Assembly: GCA_963801035.1 (NCBI GenBank)
Contig: CAWDDF010000010.1
Span: forward strand, 362,716-426,715
Source: JACCZX01 sp963801035
GTDB lineage: Bacteria; Pseudomonadota; Gammaproteobacteria; Burkholderiales; Burkholderiaceae_F
DNA: 64,000 bases
Reading direction: 5' to 3'
Part shown: piece by piece, positions 1 through 9,372 of the stretch
Layout: each line of letters starts with the position of its first letter
How positions within the stretch are numbered: position 1 is the stretch's first letter
Notes under the pieces: model-generated
The model's input: the letters and a program-made list of their open reading frames with translations, nothing else
What the model was told of the DNA's origin: nothing
Databases searched by the model: none
Translations under genes and position numbers: made by a program

Positions 1-502
1 TCAGATCGCGCGCGTAGTGTTCTCCGTTCGGATTTCGCGTCGCTTCAAGTTCCTGCTTGAGCCGGATGTCGCACAGTGCAACACCAACTCTGGCCTTGTC
101 GATCATCTGCTTCAGCTCGCGCGCTCGAAGCAGCGGCATCGAACCCACCGCGATCAACCCTGCCTTGACGACCGCAAGCCAGCTGGCAGCGAGCATTGGC
201 GTGTTCGGCGCTCGCAGCAACACGCGGTTGCCGGGTACCAGCTTCAAGTCGTCGATCAGCACATGCGCGATGCGGTTGACCTGTGCCTGCAGCTGCGCAT
301 ACGTACACGACAGCGGTTTGCCATCGATCAAAGCGGTGATGGCCGGGCGCGCACCATTGCCCGCATCGATCTGTCGATCGAGCAACTCGGTCACACAGTT
401 AATTCGATCCGGATACCGATACTCGGGGCGATCGAACAAAAACTCGGGCCACTCGGTTTTTGGTGGCAGATGGTCGCGTGCGAAGGTATCGGCCACCCGC
501 AT
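1..502 (-). CDS. AMP-binding acyl-CoA ligase, 5' part only (benzoate/2-aminobenzoate-CoA ligase-like)
   Basis: The reading frame begins at an ATG (502-500) and stays open to the left edge, giving the first 167 residues; the rest lies outside the window. The N-terminus contains WPEFLFDRPEYRYPDRINC, then a segment resembling the early part of ANL-superfamily ligases (PAITALIDG, SCTYAQLQ, VLIDDLKLVPGNRVLLRAPN and a following AASWLAVVKAG), as in benzoate- or aminobenzoate-CoA ligases, which adenylate an aromatic acid and pass it to CoA. The ATP-binding and catalytic motifs are not in view, so substrate is inferred only. It starts 18 bases after the Bug receptor stop on the same strand, suggesting one catabolic operon. 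An in-frame stop at 523-521 fixes the start region. Confidence 0.7.
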   Translation of the reverse strand, partial: MRVADTFARDHLPPKTEWPEFLFDRPEYRYPDRINCVTELLDRQIDAGNGARPAITALIDGKPLSCTYAQLQAQVNRIAHVLIDDLKLVPGNRVLLRAPNTPMLAASWLAVVKAGLIAVGSMPLLRARELKQMIDKARVGVALCDIRLKQELEATRNPNGEHYARDL

Positions 503-520
503 GTTCGGCGCTAACGGCGG

Positions 521-1510
521 CTAATCGATCTTTGCGTTTGAAGCCTTGACCACTTTCGTCCACTTTTCGATTTCGGCGCGAATGAACGCTGCGAATTGAT
601 CGGGAGTGTTGCCGCCGGGCTGCGCGCCTTGTGCAACGAAACGCTCACGCACTTCGGGAACAGCGAGTGCCTTCGTTACGTCGGACTGAATCTTGTCGAC
701 GATCGCGCGTGAGGTTCCGGCCGGCGCAAAGAGTCCAAACCATGAGCTCGCGTCGAATCCTTTCAGGTTCGCCGCCTCTTCGATTGTCGGCGTGTCGGGA
801 AGCGCAGGCGATCGTTCACGCGATGTCACTGCCAGCGCCTTCAATCGGCCGCTCTTGATATGCGGCAGTGCTGACGGCAGGTTGTCAAACATTACGTTCG
901 TGTTGCCCGCCAGCAAATCGGTGAGTGCAGGTGCTGACCCGCGATACGGCAAGTGCACCATGTATGTGCCCGTCATCGTTTTGAACAGCTCGCCAGTCAA
1001 ATGAATCGACGTGCCGTTGCCGCTCGATGCCATGTTCAGTTGCCCCGGCCGCGCTTTTGCGTACGCGATGAATTCGTTGACGGTGTTAACCGGTACTTTT
1101 GAGTTGACGACCATTACGTTTGGCACGCCCGCCGCAAGCGTGATCGGGGCGAAGTCCTTGACCGCGTCGAACGGCATCTTGTTGCCGCTCTGCGCAAACA
1201 GCGCCGCATTAATAGAATGCGTGCCGACGGTGCCCATCAGTAGCGTGTAGCCGTCGTTCGGGCTCTTCGCGACCGCATCCGCGCCGACATTACCGCCCGC
1301 TCCTGCACGATTCTCGACGACGACTGGTTGCTGCCACATCTTCTGTAACTCGGCGCCGAGCGAGCGCGCCACGATGTCCGTAGTGCCTCCCGGCGGGAAC
1401 GGCACGATGATGCGCACCGGTTTTGATGGCCAGCTCTGCGCTTGCGCGGTTAGCGAAGAAATAGCGAATGCAGCCGCCGTCAACAAACGCAACACTGAAA
1501 AACACTGCAT
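521..1510 (-). CDS. Bug-family tripartite tricarboxylate transporter substrate-binding protein
   Basis: A periplasmic solute receptor of 329 residues. Residues 1-24 form a signal peptide ending AQAQS. Directly after it comes the family signature PVRIIVPFPPGGTTDIVAR, followed by VVVENRAGAGGNVG and the PYRGSAPALTDLLAGNTNVMFDNL region near residue 195 that characterises Bug/TctC proteins; length is typical. An AGGAG ribosome-binding site lies about 7 bases before the ATG. Bug receptors bind carboxylates and often work without a dedicated permease; none is adjacent here. The downstream CoA ligase on the same strand suggests uptake of an aromatic or organic acid, but the ligand cannot be read from sequence. 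Confidence 0.92.
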   Translation of the reverse strand: MQCFSVLRLLTAAAFAISSLTAQAQSWPSKPVRIIVPFPPGGTTDIVARSLGAELQKMWQQPVVVENRAGAGGNVGADAVAKSPNDGYTLLMGTVGTHSINAALFAQSGNKMPFDAVKDFAPITLAAGVPNVMVVNSKVPVNTVNEFIAYAKARPGQLNMASSGNGTSIHLTGELFKTMTGTYMVHLPYRGSAPALTDLLAGNTNVMFDNLPSALPHIKSGRLKALAVTSRERSPALPDTPTIEEAANLKGFDASSWFGLFAPAGTSRAIVDKIQSDVTKALAVPEVRERFVAQGAQPGGNTPDQFAAFIRAEIEKWTKVVKASNAKID

Positions 1511-1579
1511 TTCTAGCTCCTGGAAAGTTGTGGGCGAAGTCTGCCTCCGCGGTGGTCATTCGTCTATGCTGGCCGCAGC

Positions 1580-3073
1580 ATGGCGAAGTTCATTCTGGCG
1601 CTTGACCAAGGGACAACCAGCTCTCGAGCAATCGTATTCGATCGCCGAGGGCAGATCATTTCCACCGCGCAGCGGGAGTTTCGGCAGATTTTTCCGCAAC
1701 CGGGATGGGTCGAGCACGATGCTGCCGAAATCTGGTCGACCCAACTGCACTGTGCGAACTCCGCGCTACGGCAGGCCGGCGCCAGCGCACGCGATGTCGC
1801 AGCGATTGGTGTAACGAATCAGCGCGAGACGACTGTCATTTGGGATCGGGCTACCGGCGCTCCGATCGCAAACGCCATCGTCTGGCAGGACCGCCGCACT
1901 GCCGAGCGATGCAGGGAGCTACGCAAGCAGGGCCTCGAGTCCGGCGTGACCGAGCAAACCGGGCTGGTGCTCGATCCGTACTTCTCAGCGACAAAGATCG
2001 AATGGCTGCTCGACCACGTGCCCGGAGCGCGAGCGCGTGCTGCACGCGGCGAACTGGCATTCGGCACGATCGATACGTGGCTGATCTGGAATCTCACCGG
2101 CGGCGCGGAGCACGTCACCGATGTTAGTAATGCGTCTCGCACGCTCTTGCTCGATCTTCATTCGCTTGGATGGAGTGACAAGCTGCTCGACCTGTTCAGC
2201 GTGCCGCGCTCGTTGTTGCCGCGCGTAGTTGCGTCGAGCGAAGTGATCGGGACCACAGTGCCGCAGCTTTTCGGTGAGTCGATTGCCATCGGTGGCAACG
2301 CCGGCGATCAACAAGCCGCGACGTTTGGCCAGGCGTGTTTCGGCGTCGGGATGGCGAAGAATACGATCGGCACCGGTGCTTTCATGCTGATGAATGTCGG
2401 CGCGCGGCCTCAGGCGTCAGAGAATCGGCTGTTGGCCACCGTAGGTTGGCGGTTAAGGGATCCGGCGAGCACTGCGTACATGCTTGAAGGCAGCGTCTTC
2501 GTAGCGGGTGCGGTGGTGCAGTGGCTACGTGATGGGCTCGGGCTGTTTGCGCGTTCCGACGATGTCGAAGCTCTCGCGCGACAGGTCGATGATCATGGCG
2601 ACGTGTTTCTGGTGCCTGGGTTTGCCGGCCTCGGTGCGCCGCACTGGGATGCGGAGGCACGCGGCACAATCGTAGGGTTGACGCGCGGAACCTCGAAGGC
2701 GCACATCGCACGCGCCGCTCTGCAGTCGATCGCGTTTCAGTCGGCCGACGTATTGGCGGCGATGCAGCGCGATGCCCATCAGCCTTTAACCGAAGTAAGG
2801 GTCGATGGCGGCGCGGCAAAGAATGACTTGCTGCTGCAGTTCCAGGCGGACATCACGGGGGTGCCCGTCGTGCGCCCCCAAGTGACGGAGACAACTGCGC
2901 TCGGCGCGGCGTATCTCGCCGGACTGGCGACGCATTTCTGGAGCGGTCTCGAAGAAATTTCGAATCTGTGGCGCGCCGAGCGGCGCTTCGAGCCTGCGAT
3001 GCAGGCCTCGCAACGCGACGAGCTGATCGCTCGGTGGCATAAGGCGGTCGAGCGTTCCCGAGCTTGGGCGTGA
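1580..3073 (+). CDS. glpK: Glycerol kinase
   Basis: Phosphorylates glycerol to sn-glycerol 3-phosphate with ATP in the cytoplasm. The 497-residue product is full length for the FGGY kinase family. It begins MAKFILALDQGTTSSR, the N-terminal phosphate-binding motif, then GWVEHDA near residue 38. In the second domain it has NAGDQQAATFGQ, GTGAFMLMN and, near residue 415, VDGGAAKNDLL for nucleotide binding. The stop codon overlaps the start region of glpD, so the two enzymes are translated together and convert glycerol to dihydroxyacetone phosphate. No glpF permease or GlpR repressor gene is adjacent. The ATG lies only about 70 bases from the divergent Bug gene, so the promoters share that interval. 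Confidence 0.97.
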   Translation: MAKFILALDQGTTSSRAIVFDRRGQIISTAQREFRQIFPQPGWVEHDAAEIWSTQLHCANSALRQAGASARDVAAIGVTNQRETTVIWDRATGAPIANAIVWQDRRTAERCRELRKQGLESGVTEQTGLVLDPYFSATKIEWLLDHVPGARARAARGELAFGTIDTWLIWNLTGGAEHVTDVSNASRTLLLDLHSLGWSDKLLDLFSVPRSLLPRVVASSEVIGTTVPQLFGESIAIGGNAGDQQAATFGQACFGVGMAKNTIGTGAFMLMNVGARPQASENRLLATVGWRLRDPASTAYMLEGSVFVAGAVVQWLRDGLGLFARSDDVEALARQVDDHGDVFLVPGFAGLGAPHWDAEARGTIVGLTRGTSKAHIARAALQSIAFQSADVLAAMQRDAHQPLTEVRVDGGAAKNDLLLQFQADITGVPVVRPQVTETTALGAAYLAGLATHFWSGLEEISNLWRAERRFEPAMQASQRDELIARWHKAVERSRAWA

Positions 3074-3081
3074 CGCGCCGC

Positions 3082-4530
3082 ATGGTGATTGAGCGCGAGC
3101 GATTGCTCGCACAGTTGCGGGAATCGCGCGAGTGGGACGTGGTTGTCATCGGCGGCGGAGCAACCGGCCTTGGCATCGCAGTCGATGCGGCGGCGCGCGG
3201 CTTTCGGACCGTTCTAATCGAGGCGCGCGACTTTGCGAGCGGAACGTCGAGCCGCAGCACGAAGTTGATCCACGGGGGCGTGCGCTATCTCGCACAGGGC
3301 AACTTGAAGCTCGTGCGCGAGGCGCTGTACGAGCGCGCGCTGCTGCTCGCGAATGCGTCGGCGCTGGTGCGACCGCTCAAATTTATCGTTCCGTGTTACC
3401 GGCCATTTGAGCGCGAGGTGATGCGCATGGGCCTCGGCGTCTACGACGCGCTTGCAGGCAAGCAGGGCATCGGCGATACGCACTGGCTATCGCGTGAAGA
3501 GACGATCGTGCAGTTACCCGGCGTCAAACGCGACGGTCTGCGTGGTGGCGTCGCTTACTGGGACGCGCAATTCGACGATGCACGCGTGGCGATCGCTCTG
3601 ATGCGCACTGCCGTGCGACTTGGAGCTGTGGCAATCAATTACGTCGAAGCTGATGAATTCAAAAAAGACGGTGGGCGCGTCAGCGCAATCGTTACGCACG
3701 ACGTCCATACTAAAGAGCGTTTTGAATTGCGCGCCAAGGTGATCTTCAACGCAAGCGGCGTGTGGGCCGATGAGCTGCGTCGGCGGGCTGATCGTTCTGT
3801 TGCTGCGCTGACCGCAACCAGCCGCGGGTCGCATGTGGTGCTGCCTGCATCATTTCTGCCTGGCTCAACCGGGATGATGATTCCGAGGACCGCCGATGGC
3901 CGTGTTCTGTTCGCGATTCCATGGCAGGAGCACGTGATGATCGGAACAACCGACGTCGCGGCCGATGGTGCGTCATGGCAGCCGCAGGCATCGGATGCTG
4001 AAGTTCAGTTCATTCTTGAGACCGCGCGCAGCTATCTGCAATCACCGCCTGCCGAGAGCGACGTTCTAGCGACGTTTGCGGGACTGCGCCCGCTGTTCTT
4101 TCCGCGCGCCGCGAACGAAGCGAAAGCAACCAAAAAAATCTCGCGCGAGCATGCCATCGTGGTCGAACACGAGAATCTGGTCACTGTGATCGGCGGCAAG
4201 TGGACGACCTATCGAAAGATGGCGCTCGACGCGATCGATCAGGCGATCAGTATTGGGTTGCTCGCTGAGCGACCATGCACAACCGCTGCGTTGAAGCTTG
4301 ACGTTGATGATCAGATTGAAGCTGCTTGTCGGACGGCGCAGCGTGCCGCGCTGGAGCAGCGAGACGATCGTGAGATCGAAGAGTTCGTCCGACTGTCCGC
4401 GCGGTATGAGCAGGCTAGAACAGCCGAAGATGTAATGGCGCGTCGGCTCCGGGTCGCATCCCTGGACCGCAAAGCAGCCGCGCGACTAACACCGCTCGTC
4501 AGCGCTGCGCTATCAGCTCGATCTGCCTGA
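3082..4530 (+). CDS. glpD: Aerobic glycerol-3-phosphate dehydrogenase
   Basis: FAD-linked enzyme of the inner membrane surface that oxidises glycerol 3-phosphate to dihydroxyacetone phosphate and passes electrons to quinone. The N-terminus carries the Rossmann FAD motif VVVIGGGATGLGIAVDAA, followed by SSRSTKLIHGGVRYL, a GlpD hallmark. Later motifs include MIGTTDV, FAGLRPLFFP and GGKWTTYRKMA. Chosen start is the ATG at 3082 (482 residues); TTG at 3064 and GTG at 3070 are in-frame alternatives overlapping the glpK stop. Its position 9 bases behind glpK indicates a bicistronic glycerol operon. Confidence 0.95.
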   Translation: MVIERERLLAQLRESREWDVVVIGGGATGLGIAVDAAARGFRTVLIEARDFASGTSSRSTKLIHGGVRYLAQGNLKLVREALYERALLLANASALVRPLKFIVPCYRPFEREVMRMGLGVYDALAGKQGIGDTHWLSREETIVQLPGVKRDGLRGGVAYWDAQFDDARVAIALMRTAVRLGAVAINYVEADEFKKDGGRVSAIVTHDVHTKERFELRAKVIFNASGVWADELRRRADRSVAALTATSRGSHVVLPASFLPGSTGMMIPRTADGRVLFAIPWQEHVMIGTTDVAADGASWQPQASDAEVQFILETARSYLQSPPAESDVLATFAGLRPLFFPRAANEAKATKKISREHAIVVEHENLVTVIGGKWTTYRKMALDAIDQAISIGLLAERPCTTAALKLDVDDQIEAACRTAQRAALEQRDDREIEEFVRLSARYEQARTAEDVMARRLRVASLDRKAAARLTPLVSAALSARSA

Positions 4531-4535
4531 GGCGC

Positions 4536-4563
4536 GCAAAAAAAAGCCACTCGATCGAGTGGC
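4536..4563 (-). terminator. Rho-independent terminator of the first porin gene
   Basis: A perfect 18-base palindrome (4546-4563, stem GCCACTC with a 4-base loop) is followed, when read on the minus strand, by a run of nine T residues. It lies 26 bases past the porin stop codon and so ends porin transcription. On the plus strand the hairpin lacks a T tract, but it could still slow transcripts leaving glpD. Confidence 0.85.
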
Positions 4564-4588
4564 CTTAATGGTAAGAAGTTGTTAAGAC

Positions 4589-5747
4589 CTAGAACAGGTG
4601 ACGGATACCCATTGTGTACTGCTTACGGTCGAATGTTGAGCGCGCGAGATCAGTGGTCACGCCCGTCGCCAAATTGGTGCTTGGTAGGTCTTCGTCGCTG
4701 TCCGAGTAATTGATGTACAGGTTGGTGCGGCGTGACAACGGGTACGTGTACGCGATGCCCCATACCGTCCGGTCGCGTTCGCGACTGAACTGGTTGGTCG
4801 GCGTCGCAACAGGACCCAAGACAACGTTGGTGCTATCGCCGTTGCGGTCCTGGTACGACCCCAGAATGGCTGCCGCCGAACAGAGGCACGCTTACCCCGA
4901 CCATCCAGGCATCGGCGTCGGCACCGGCGTCGGGCTGCAGGCCGATCCCTGCCGTGTAGTAAACATGGTCTTCCTTGGCGTAGGCTCCATGAAGCTTCAG
5001 GAACTTCAGATCAAACGTGGCACCAATTTGGAGCTGCTTCTGATCCGAGGCGCCTCCCGAGATCAGCGGAGTGGCGGCCGTACCCACTAATGGAGCTGGC
5101 TCGAGCTGGTCGTACGTCAGCGCGACATAGAACGGACCTCCGCCCCACGAAACGCCGGTGAACAAGACCTTATTGTTGTTGCCGCTGCCCGCCGCTTCCT
5201 GCCCGGCCGCATTGAACGAGTAGCCGACACCGAACTTGAAGCCGCCCCAAGAGGGCGACTGATACAGCACGGAATTGTCTAGGCGCTGTGAGCCGGAGGT
5301 GTTAAACGTCGAGCCCAGCGAGGAATCACCGAAACCGGTGCCGAACGGATCGACAATGCCGAACATGTCGAAGGAACCGGTGCCCGATGAAAATGTTGCG
5401 ATTCGGCCACCTACTAAGGTGCCCCAGCCACCGGACAAACCGCCCCACGCTTGACGGCCGAACAACCGGCCGCCTTGAGCCTGCGTCCCATCATCAATGT
5501 TGAACCCGCCCTCGAGCGTGAAGACCGCGTTCAAATTGGGGGACAGCGCTTCCGAACCGCGAATGCCCCAGCGGTTGCCAGATTGATGACCGCCGTTAAT
5601 GCCGCTGGTAGAGGACGCACCGCTGACATCCGGATCGTTGTATTGATAGTTGACATCGATGATGCCGTACAGCGTTACGTTCGACTGTGCGAGCGCAGCG
5701 CCTGAGAAAGCACCGAATACGGCCAGTGCTATCAGATTCTTTTTCAT
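4589..5747 (-). CDS. Gram-negative general porin (Burkholderiales type), frame-shifted near its 3' end
   Basis: Outer-membrane trimeric beta-barrel porin. The signal peptide MKKNLIALAVFGAFSGAALA is followed by QSNVTLYGIIDVNYQY, the standard first strand of this family. The last residues, YTMGIRHLF, end in the terminal Phe needed for barrel assembly. The first frame (5747 to about 4870) reads into a stop at 4833 after VSVPLFGG; the barrel continues one frame over as ILGSYQDRNGDS and on to the HLF end. Removing one A from the stretch around 4868-4875 restores GGAILGSYQ, so this is one gene with a one-base insertion. An AGGAG ribosome-binding site precedes the ATG. A second, related porin lies just upstream on the same strand. 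Confidence 0.88.
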
Positions 5748-5933
5748 TTAAAGCTCTCCTAGCTGGTGATGGGATTTCTTTTACGCCACGGCCCCGCACG
5801 AGCCGCCACGCGAATGAAGCGCTCCCCTAAGGAAGTTGAACAGATTCTTTCAGAGGAGCCATGACAAGGCAAAGAAACCCTGCGAAAACTCCCGAATTTA
5901 AGTAATGCGTGTTGCAGTCAGACAACAGCCGAA

Positions 5934-5969
5934 ACGGGGCCGTAAGAATTGCCTGTTCGACGGCCCCGT
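5934..5969. repeat. Inverted repeat after the second porin gene
   Basis: Ten-base arms ACGGGGCCGT (5934-5943) and ACGGCCCCGT (5960-5969) enclose 16 bases. The hairpin lies about 20 bases past the stop of the second porin. Neither strand shows a clear T tract, so factor-independent termination is uncertain; it may instead protect the mRNA 3' end. The rest of 5748-5987 shows no gene. Confidence 0.5.
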
Positions 5970-5987
5970 ATAACTGTTGCAGTTCAA

Positions 5988-7378
5988 TCAAAAACTATGG
6001 CGCATTCCCAACTGAAGCGCACGCGCATCTTCGCCGGGTCCGGTGGTCCAGCCGGTCGCGTACCCGGCCGATTGCAGGCTCATGCGCGACTGATCACTGT
6101 TGTCCATGAAAGCGGCGGCTGCATACAGTTGCGTACGGCGTGAAAAGTCATAGAAGTACGCGACACCGTAATGACTGGCCTTGGCATCTTGCGTTGCCCA
6201 GGCCGAACGGCCATCGTCCTTGCCGTAGTTATAGACGCCATACAGCGTGCTGTTGCCGAAGCGCCACGACGCTCCGAAGTGATACGCCTTCGAGTCGGTG
6301 GGTCCAACCAGACCGCGCATCGTGTCGATGTCGTAGGGGTTGAGCTGCAGACCACCCAGGAGTCCGGCGATCGCCGCCAGGCTTCCCCGCCGGCTGAAAT
6401 CACCACGTTCTGAATGTCGGCCGGTTGCAGAATGGGATTCTCGTTCTCGCGCTGCAGGTACTGGGCGTACAGCCTGACCGGCCCGAATCCAACGTAACCG
6501 CCGGCGTTCAATAGCTTCAGGCCGGTTCTCTTCTGCGGGCTGGCTCCGGTATTGAACGGAACCACGTTGTCGTGGTTGTAGCCGATACCGACGCCCCACC
6601 TTTCTGCGTTGTATTGCAGGTTGCCGCCGTAAAAGTCATCGCCGCTTTGCGGCGAGGTAGCCCGCTCATTGCGCTGCCCTTCGGAACCACCAAACCCGTA
6701 CATCGCCGACGCGGTGAAGCCTCGCAGCTCGATGCGGTATTGCACGGAGTTGTTGGCGCGGATCTTCAGCGTGTTGAAGCCCTGCCCAAAGTGCAACGCA
6801 GTCTGATCGCCCATCACGTTGAATTTGTTCAGGACTTCGTACGCGGGCGTGTACTGCCGGCCGAGGAAAAAGCCGCCCACAGGAGTTACTAGACCCCCCC
6901 ACGCTTGGCGATCAAACAACGCGCCAACTGAGTTCACCCCCGTGATCGACTGCAGCAAGAAGTTATTGACTGCGTTCAAACCACCAACCACGGTCGGCTG
7001 TAAGGCCGCGGGCACTTGGACCGCCGGTGGCGTCGTCACGAAGGCGACGCCCGGACACACGGTGGGTGCGGTGGCGGGTGCATCGTTGGCGCGACACCAA
7101 TAAAGCGCGCCGTTGTTGCTCGTGCTGCCGGTATCTGCCTCAATCCTGCTCTCCAGCGTGAACAAGGCGCGCCATCCGGGCCTCAACTCTTCGGAACCAC
7201 GGATACCCCAGCGCGATCCGGCCGAGATTCCGCTTTGAAGGCGCGTGGCGTCTATGCTGCCGACGTCGAGATTTTCGATGCCTACGTCGACAATGCCGTA
7301 CAGCGTGATCGAGCTTTGCGCATGGGCGGCAACTGGAAATGCGCATGCAAGCGCCACCGTCAACAGACTCTTCCGCAT
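5988..7378 (-). CDS. Gram-negative general porin, second copy, frame-shifted
   Basis: Outer-membrane porin of the same family as the neighbouring gene. The signal peptide MRKSLLTVALACAFPVAAHA precedes QSSITLYGIVDVGIENL. The protein contains LFDRQAWGGL and FFLGRQYTPAYEVL, conserved in these porins, and ends LQLGMRHSF with the terminal Phe. The first frame runs well to VVISAGGEA and then becomes unrelated; the barrel resumes one frame over as SLAAIAGLLGGLQLNPYD. The break lies at a C run (6385-6388 on the plus strand, a G run on the coding strand); adding one G gives SAGGGSLAAIAG. It therefore looks like a one-base deletion in a homopolymer. Tandem porins with different loops suggest selective permeability, but the solute cannot be assigned. 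Confidence 0.86.
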
Positions 7379-7509
7379 TCCTGTCTCCTGGCTCTTTATG
7401 TTTTTAGTGCTCTAGTCGAGCAAACCGGTGCGAGAATAACGCCGCACCTGTGCGATTTCGATGCCCTCGATCGCGCAGCAATCGATTTCGTGCCATTTAC
7501 GCAACACCA

Positions 7510-8157
7510 ATGACACCGCCGCGATTGAGCCCAGTTGATCAGTTGATCGCAGCGGCAGACCGTGCGCTGCGAACACTTGCGTCAGATCCGCTGGCCACAC
7601 GCGCCAGTCCTGCCAATGCTGTGTCCATAGACGGCGCGTCGCTGTCGGAGCGCGAGCGACGCGAGGCTGCTGCGCTGATGCGCGTCAATCATGTCGGCGA
7701 GGTTTGTGCGCAAGCGATGTACGACGCGCAGGCGCTTGCTGCAACCGAGCCGGAATTGCGCGAAAAGTTTGTTAGCGCTGCGCAGGAGGAGGCCGACCAT
7801 CTCGCCTGGACGCGCCAACGAATCCACCAGCTAGGGGGCCGCACCAGCTTGCTGAACCCTTTGTGGTACGCCGGAGCATTTGCGATTGGCACCGCGGCGG
7901 CGAGGATGGGCGACCGAGTGAGCCTCGGCTTTCTTGCCGAAACAGAACGGCAGGTCGAACGGCATTTGCAGAGCCACCTCGAGCGATTACCGGCGGCTGA
8001 CCTTGAGTCGCGCGCGATCGTCGCGCAGATGAAGCGCGAGGAAGCGCAGCATGCCGACTCCGCGGTTGACAGAGGCGCAGCCACGCTGCCGTATCCCGCG
8101 CGCCTGGCGATGCGGCTCGCAGCACGGCTGATGACGAAGACCGCGCACTACCTGTGA
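7510..8157 (+). CDS. coq7: 2-polyprenyl-3-methyl-6-methoxy-1,4-benzoquinone monooxygenase
   Basis: Di-iron hydroxylase of ubiquinone biosynthesis at the inner membrane. The 215-residue protein carries the repeated metal-binding pattern: AALMRVNHVGEVCAQAMYD near residue 55, EEADHLAWTRQRI near 95, a glutamate-rich helix LAETERQVERHL and KREEAQHADSA near 178. These provide the Glu and His ligands of the Coq7 ferritin-like fold. The start is placed at the ATG at 7510; an upstream in-frame ATG at 7450 would add a non-conserved Arg-rich stretch. It converges with the OsmC gene, whose stop is only 3 bases away. Confidence 0.94.
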   Translation: MTPPRLSPVDQLIAAADRALRTLASDPLATRASPANAVSIDGASLSERERREAAALMRVNHVGEVCAQAMYDAQALAATEPELREKFVSAAQEEADHLAWTRQRIHQLGGRTSLLNPLWYAGAFAIGTAAARMGDRVSLGFLAETERQVERHLQSHLERLPAADLESRAIVAQMKREEAQHADSAVDRGAATLPYPARLAMRLAARLMTKTAHYL

Positions 8158-8160
8158 AAC

Positions 8161-8580
8161 CTAGACCTCTTCGATTTGCACCGAATGGGTAATCGTGGCG
8201 GTTTTGGCGAGCATGGCAGTCGCCGAACAATATTTCTCGTGTGAAAGCTGTACGGCGCGCAGTACTGCCTCGCGACTCAGCGCGGTTCCACGCACGGTAA
8301 ATTGCATATCGATACGCGTGAAGACCTTGGGATCTTCGGGTGCGCGCTCGGCGCTTAGCTGCACCGTGCAGCCGCTCACCCGATGCCGACCGCGCTGCAG
8401 GATCAACACGACGTCATACGCAGCACAGCCACCGGTCCCTGCAAGAAGCATTTCCATGGGGCGGGGGGCCAGATTGCGCCCGCCGCCATCGGGTGCGCCA
8501 TCCATGGCTACGGAATGGCCGCTTCCCGTCTCCGCTATGAAGCTCATTCCTTCACCGGTCCACCGCACGGAACACTGCAA
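8161..8580 (-). CDS. OsmC/Ohr family peroxiredoxin-like protein
   Basis: A 139-residue cytosolic protein of the OsmC family, thiol-dependent reductases of organic and inorganic peroxides. The two expected cysteines are present: one in TGGCAAYDVV (near residue 52) and one in HEKYCSATAML (near residue 118). The N-terminus CSVRWTGEGMSF and the end TATITHSVQIEEV fit the YhfA/OsmC subgroup rather than Ohr. It is transcribed away from rplM and converges with coq7. The exact peroxide substrate is unknown. Confidence 0.88.
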   Translation of the reverse strand: MQCSVRWTGEGMSFIAETGSGHSVAMDGAPDGGGRNLAPRPMEMLLAGTGGCAAYDVVLILQRGRHRVSGCTVQLSAERAPEDPKVFTRIDMQFTVRGTALSREAVLRAVQLSHEKYCSATAMLAKTATITHSVQIEEV

Positions 8581-8791
8581 GATTTCGTTCCTCCATCACA
8601 CTGCTGCGGCGACGCAACAGTTGCCTTGCGAAGCAGCTCAGCAGCGGTTCTAGCGCCTAAATCATTGATTATTAGGTTTTGTTATCGCATTCGATGCCAT
8701 TGAAATTTATTATGAGCGTGGTTTTGCCTTGCGCTGCACCAATGTCGTGAGATACTGCGAACTTGTCTCCTCCACCCTTATCGGTGGTTTC

Positions 8792-8822
8792 GGCCCAGAC
8801 CCTTCGTCTGGGCCGTTTTTTT
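8792..8822 (+). terminator. Strong terminator-like hairpin in the rplM leader region
   Basis: A perfect 9-bp stem (GGCCCAGAC, 8792-8800, with GTCTGGGCC, 8806-8814) and a 5-base loop is followed by GTTTTTTT. A smaller hairpin (CCACC...GGTGG) lies just before it. No plus-strand gene ends nearby: the upstream neighbour osmC is on the minus strand and coq7 ended more than 600 bases earlier. The hairpin ends 78 bases before the rplM start, so it either attenuates the ribosomal protein operon or ends a short RNA transcribed from about 8650. The remainder of the 320-base gene-free stretch 8581-8900 is AT-richer (about 8655-8725) and shows no gene. Confidence 0.8.
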
Positions 8823-8900
8823 AGGCCGCCTTGCGTCGCAACCCCTTGAACGAATAGAATTTCGGGTTCCGCTGCGTCCGCACCGAGTATTGAGCGCTCC

Positions 8901-9329
8901 ATGAAAACGTTTTCTGCAAAGCACCACGAGGTTCGACGGGACTGGCTGCTCGTCGACGGTAACGAAAAAGTAGTAGGCCGTCTTGCCAGCCAAATCGCGC
9001 TCCGCCTGCGCGGCAAGCACAAGCCAGAGTACACGCCCCACGTTGATACCGGCGATTACATTGTCGTGGTCAACGCGGCGAAGCTTCGCATGACCGGCAA
9101 TAAAAGCGAAGACAAGACTTACTACCGTCACAGCGGTTATCCGGGTGGCGTCTACGAGACGAACTTCAAGAAAATGCAGGAGCGTTTTCCGGGTCGCGCG
9201 TTGCATCTCGCGGTGAAGGGCATGCTTCCTAAGGGCCCCCTTGGTTACGCGATGATCAAGAAGCTGAAAATCTACGCAACGGACGAGCACCCGCACACTG
9301 CACAACAGCCCAAGGCTCTCGAAATCTAA
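8901..9329 (+). CDS. rplM: 50S ribosomal protein L13
   Basis: Early-assembly protein of the large ribosomal subunit. The 142-residue product begins MKTFSAKHHEVRRDWLLVD and contains GRLASQIALRLRGKHKPEY, DYIVVVNAAKLRMTGNK and the highly conserved HSGYPGGVYE. KGMLPKGPLGYAMIKKLK lies towards the C-terminus. Length and motifs match bacterial L13 throughout. It is followed 43 bases later by rpsI, the almost universal bacterial pairing. Expression may be controlled through the terminator-like hairpin in its leader. Confidence 0.98.
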   Translation: MKTFSAKHHEVRRDWLLVDGNEKVVGRLASQIALRLRGKHKPEYTPHVDTGDYIVVVNAAKLRMTGNKSEDKTYYRHSGYPGGVYETNFKKMQERFPGRALHLAVKGMLPKGPLGYAMIKKLKIYATDEHPHTAQQPKALEI

Positions 9330-9372
9330 TGCGAACGTCGACAACGAGCGCTAACGAACGATTGGTACAAAC

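Noticed and set aside
17..524. Plus-strand open frames of 155-165 codons at the left edge
   Set aside because: They lie opposite the recognised CoA-ligase frame, whose conserved motifs are on the minus strand.
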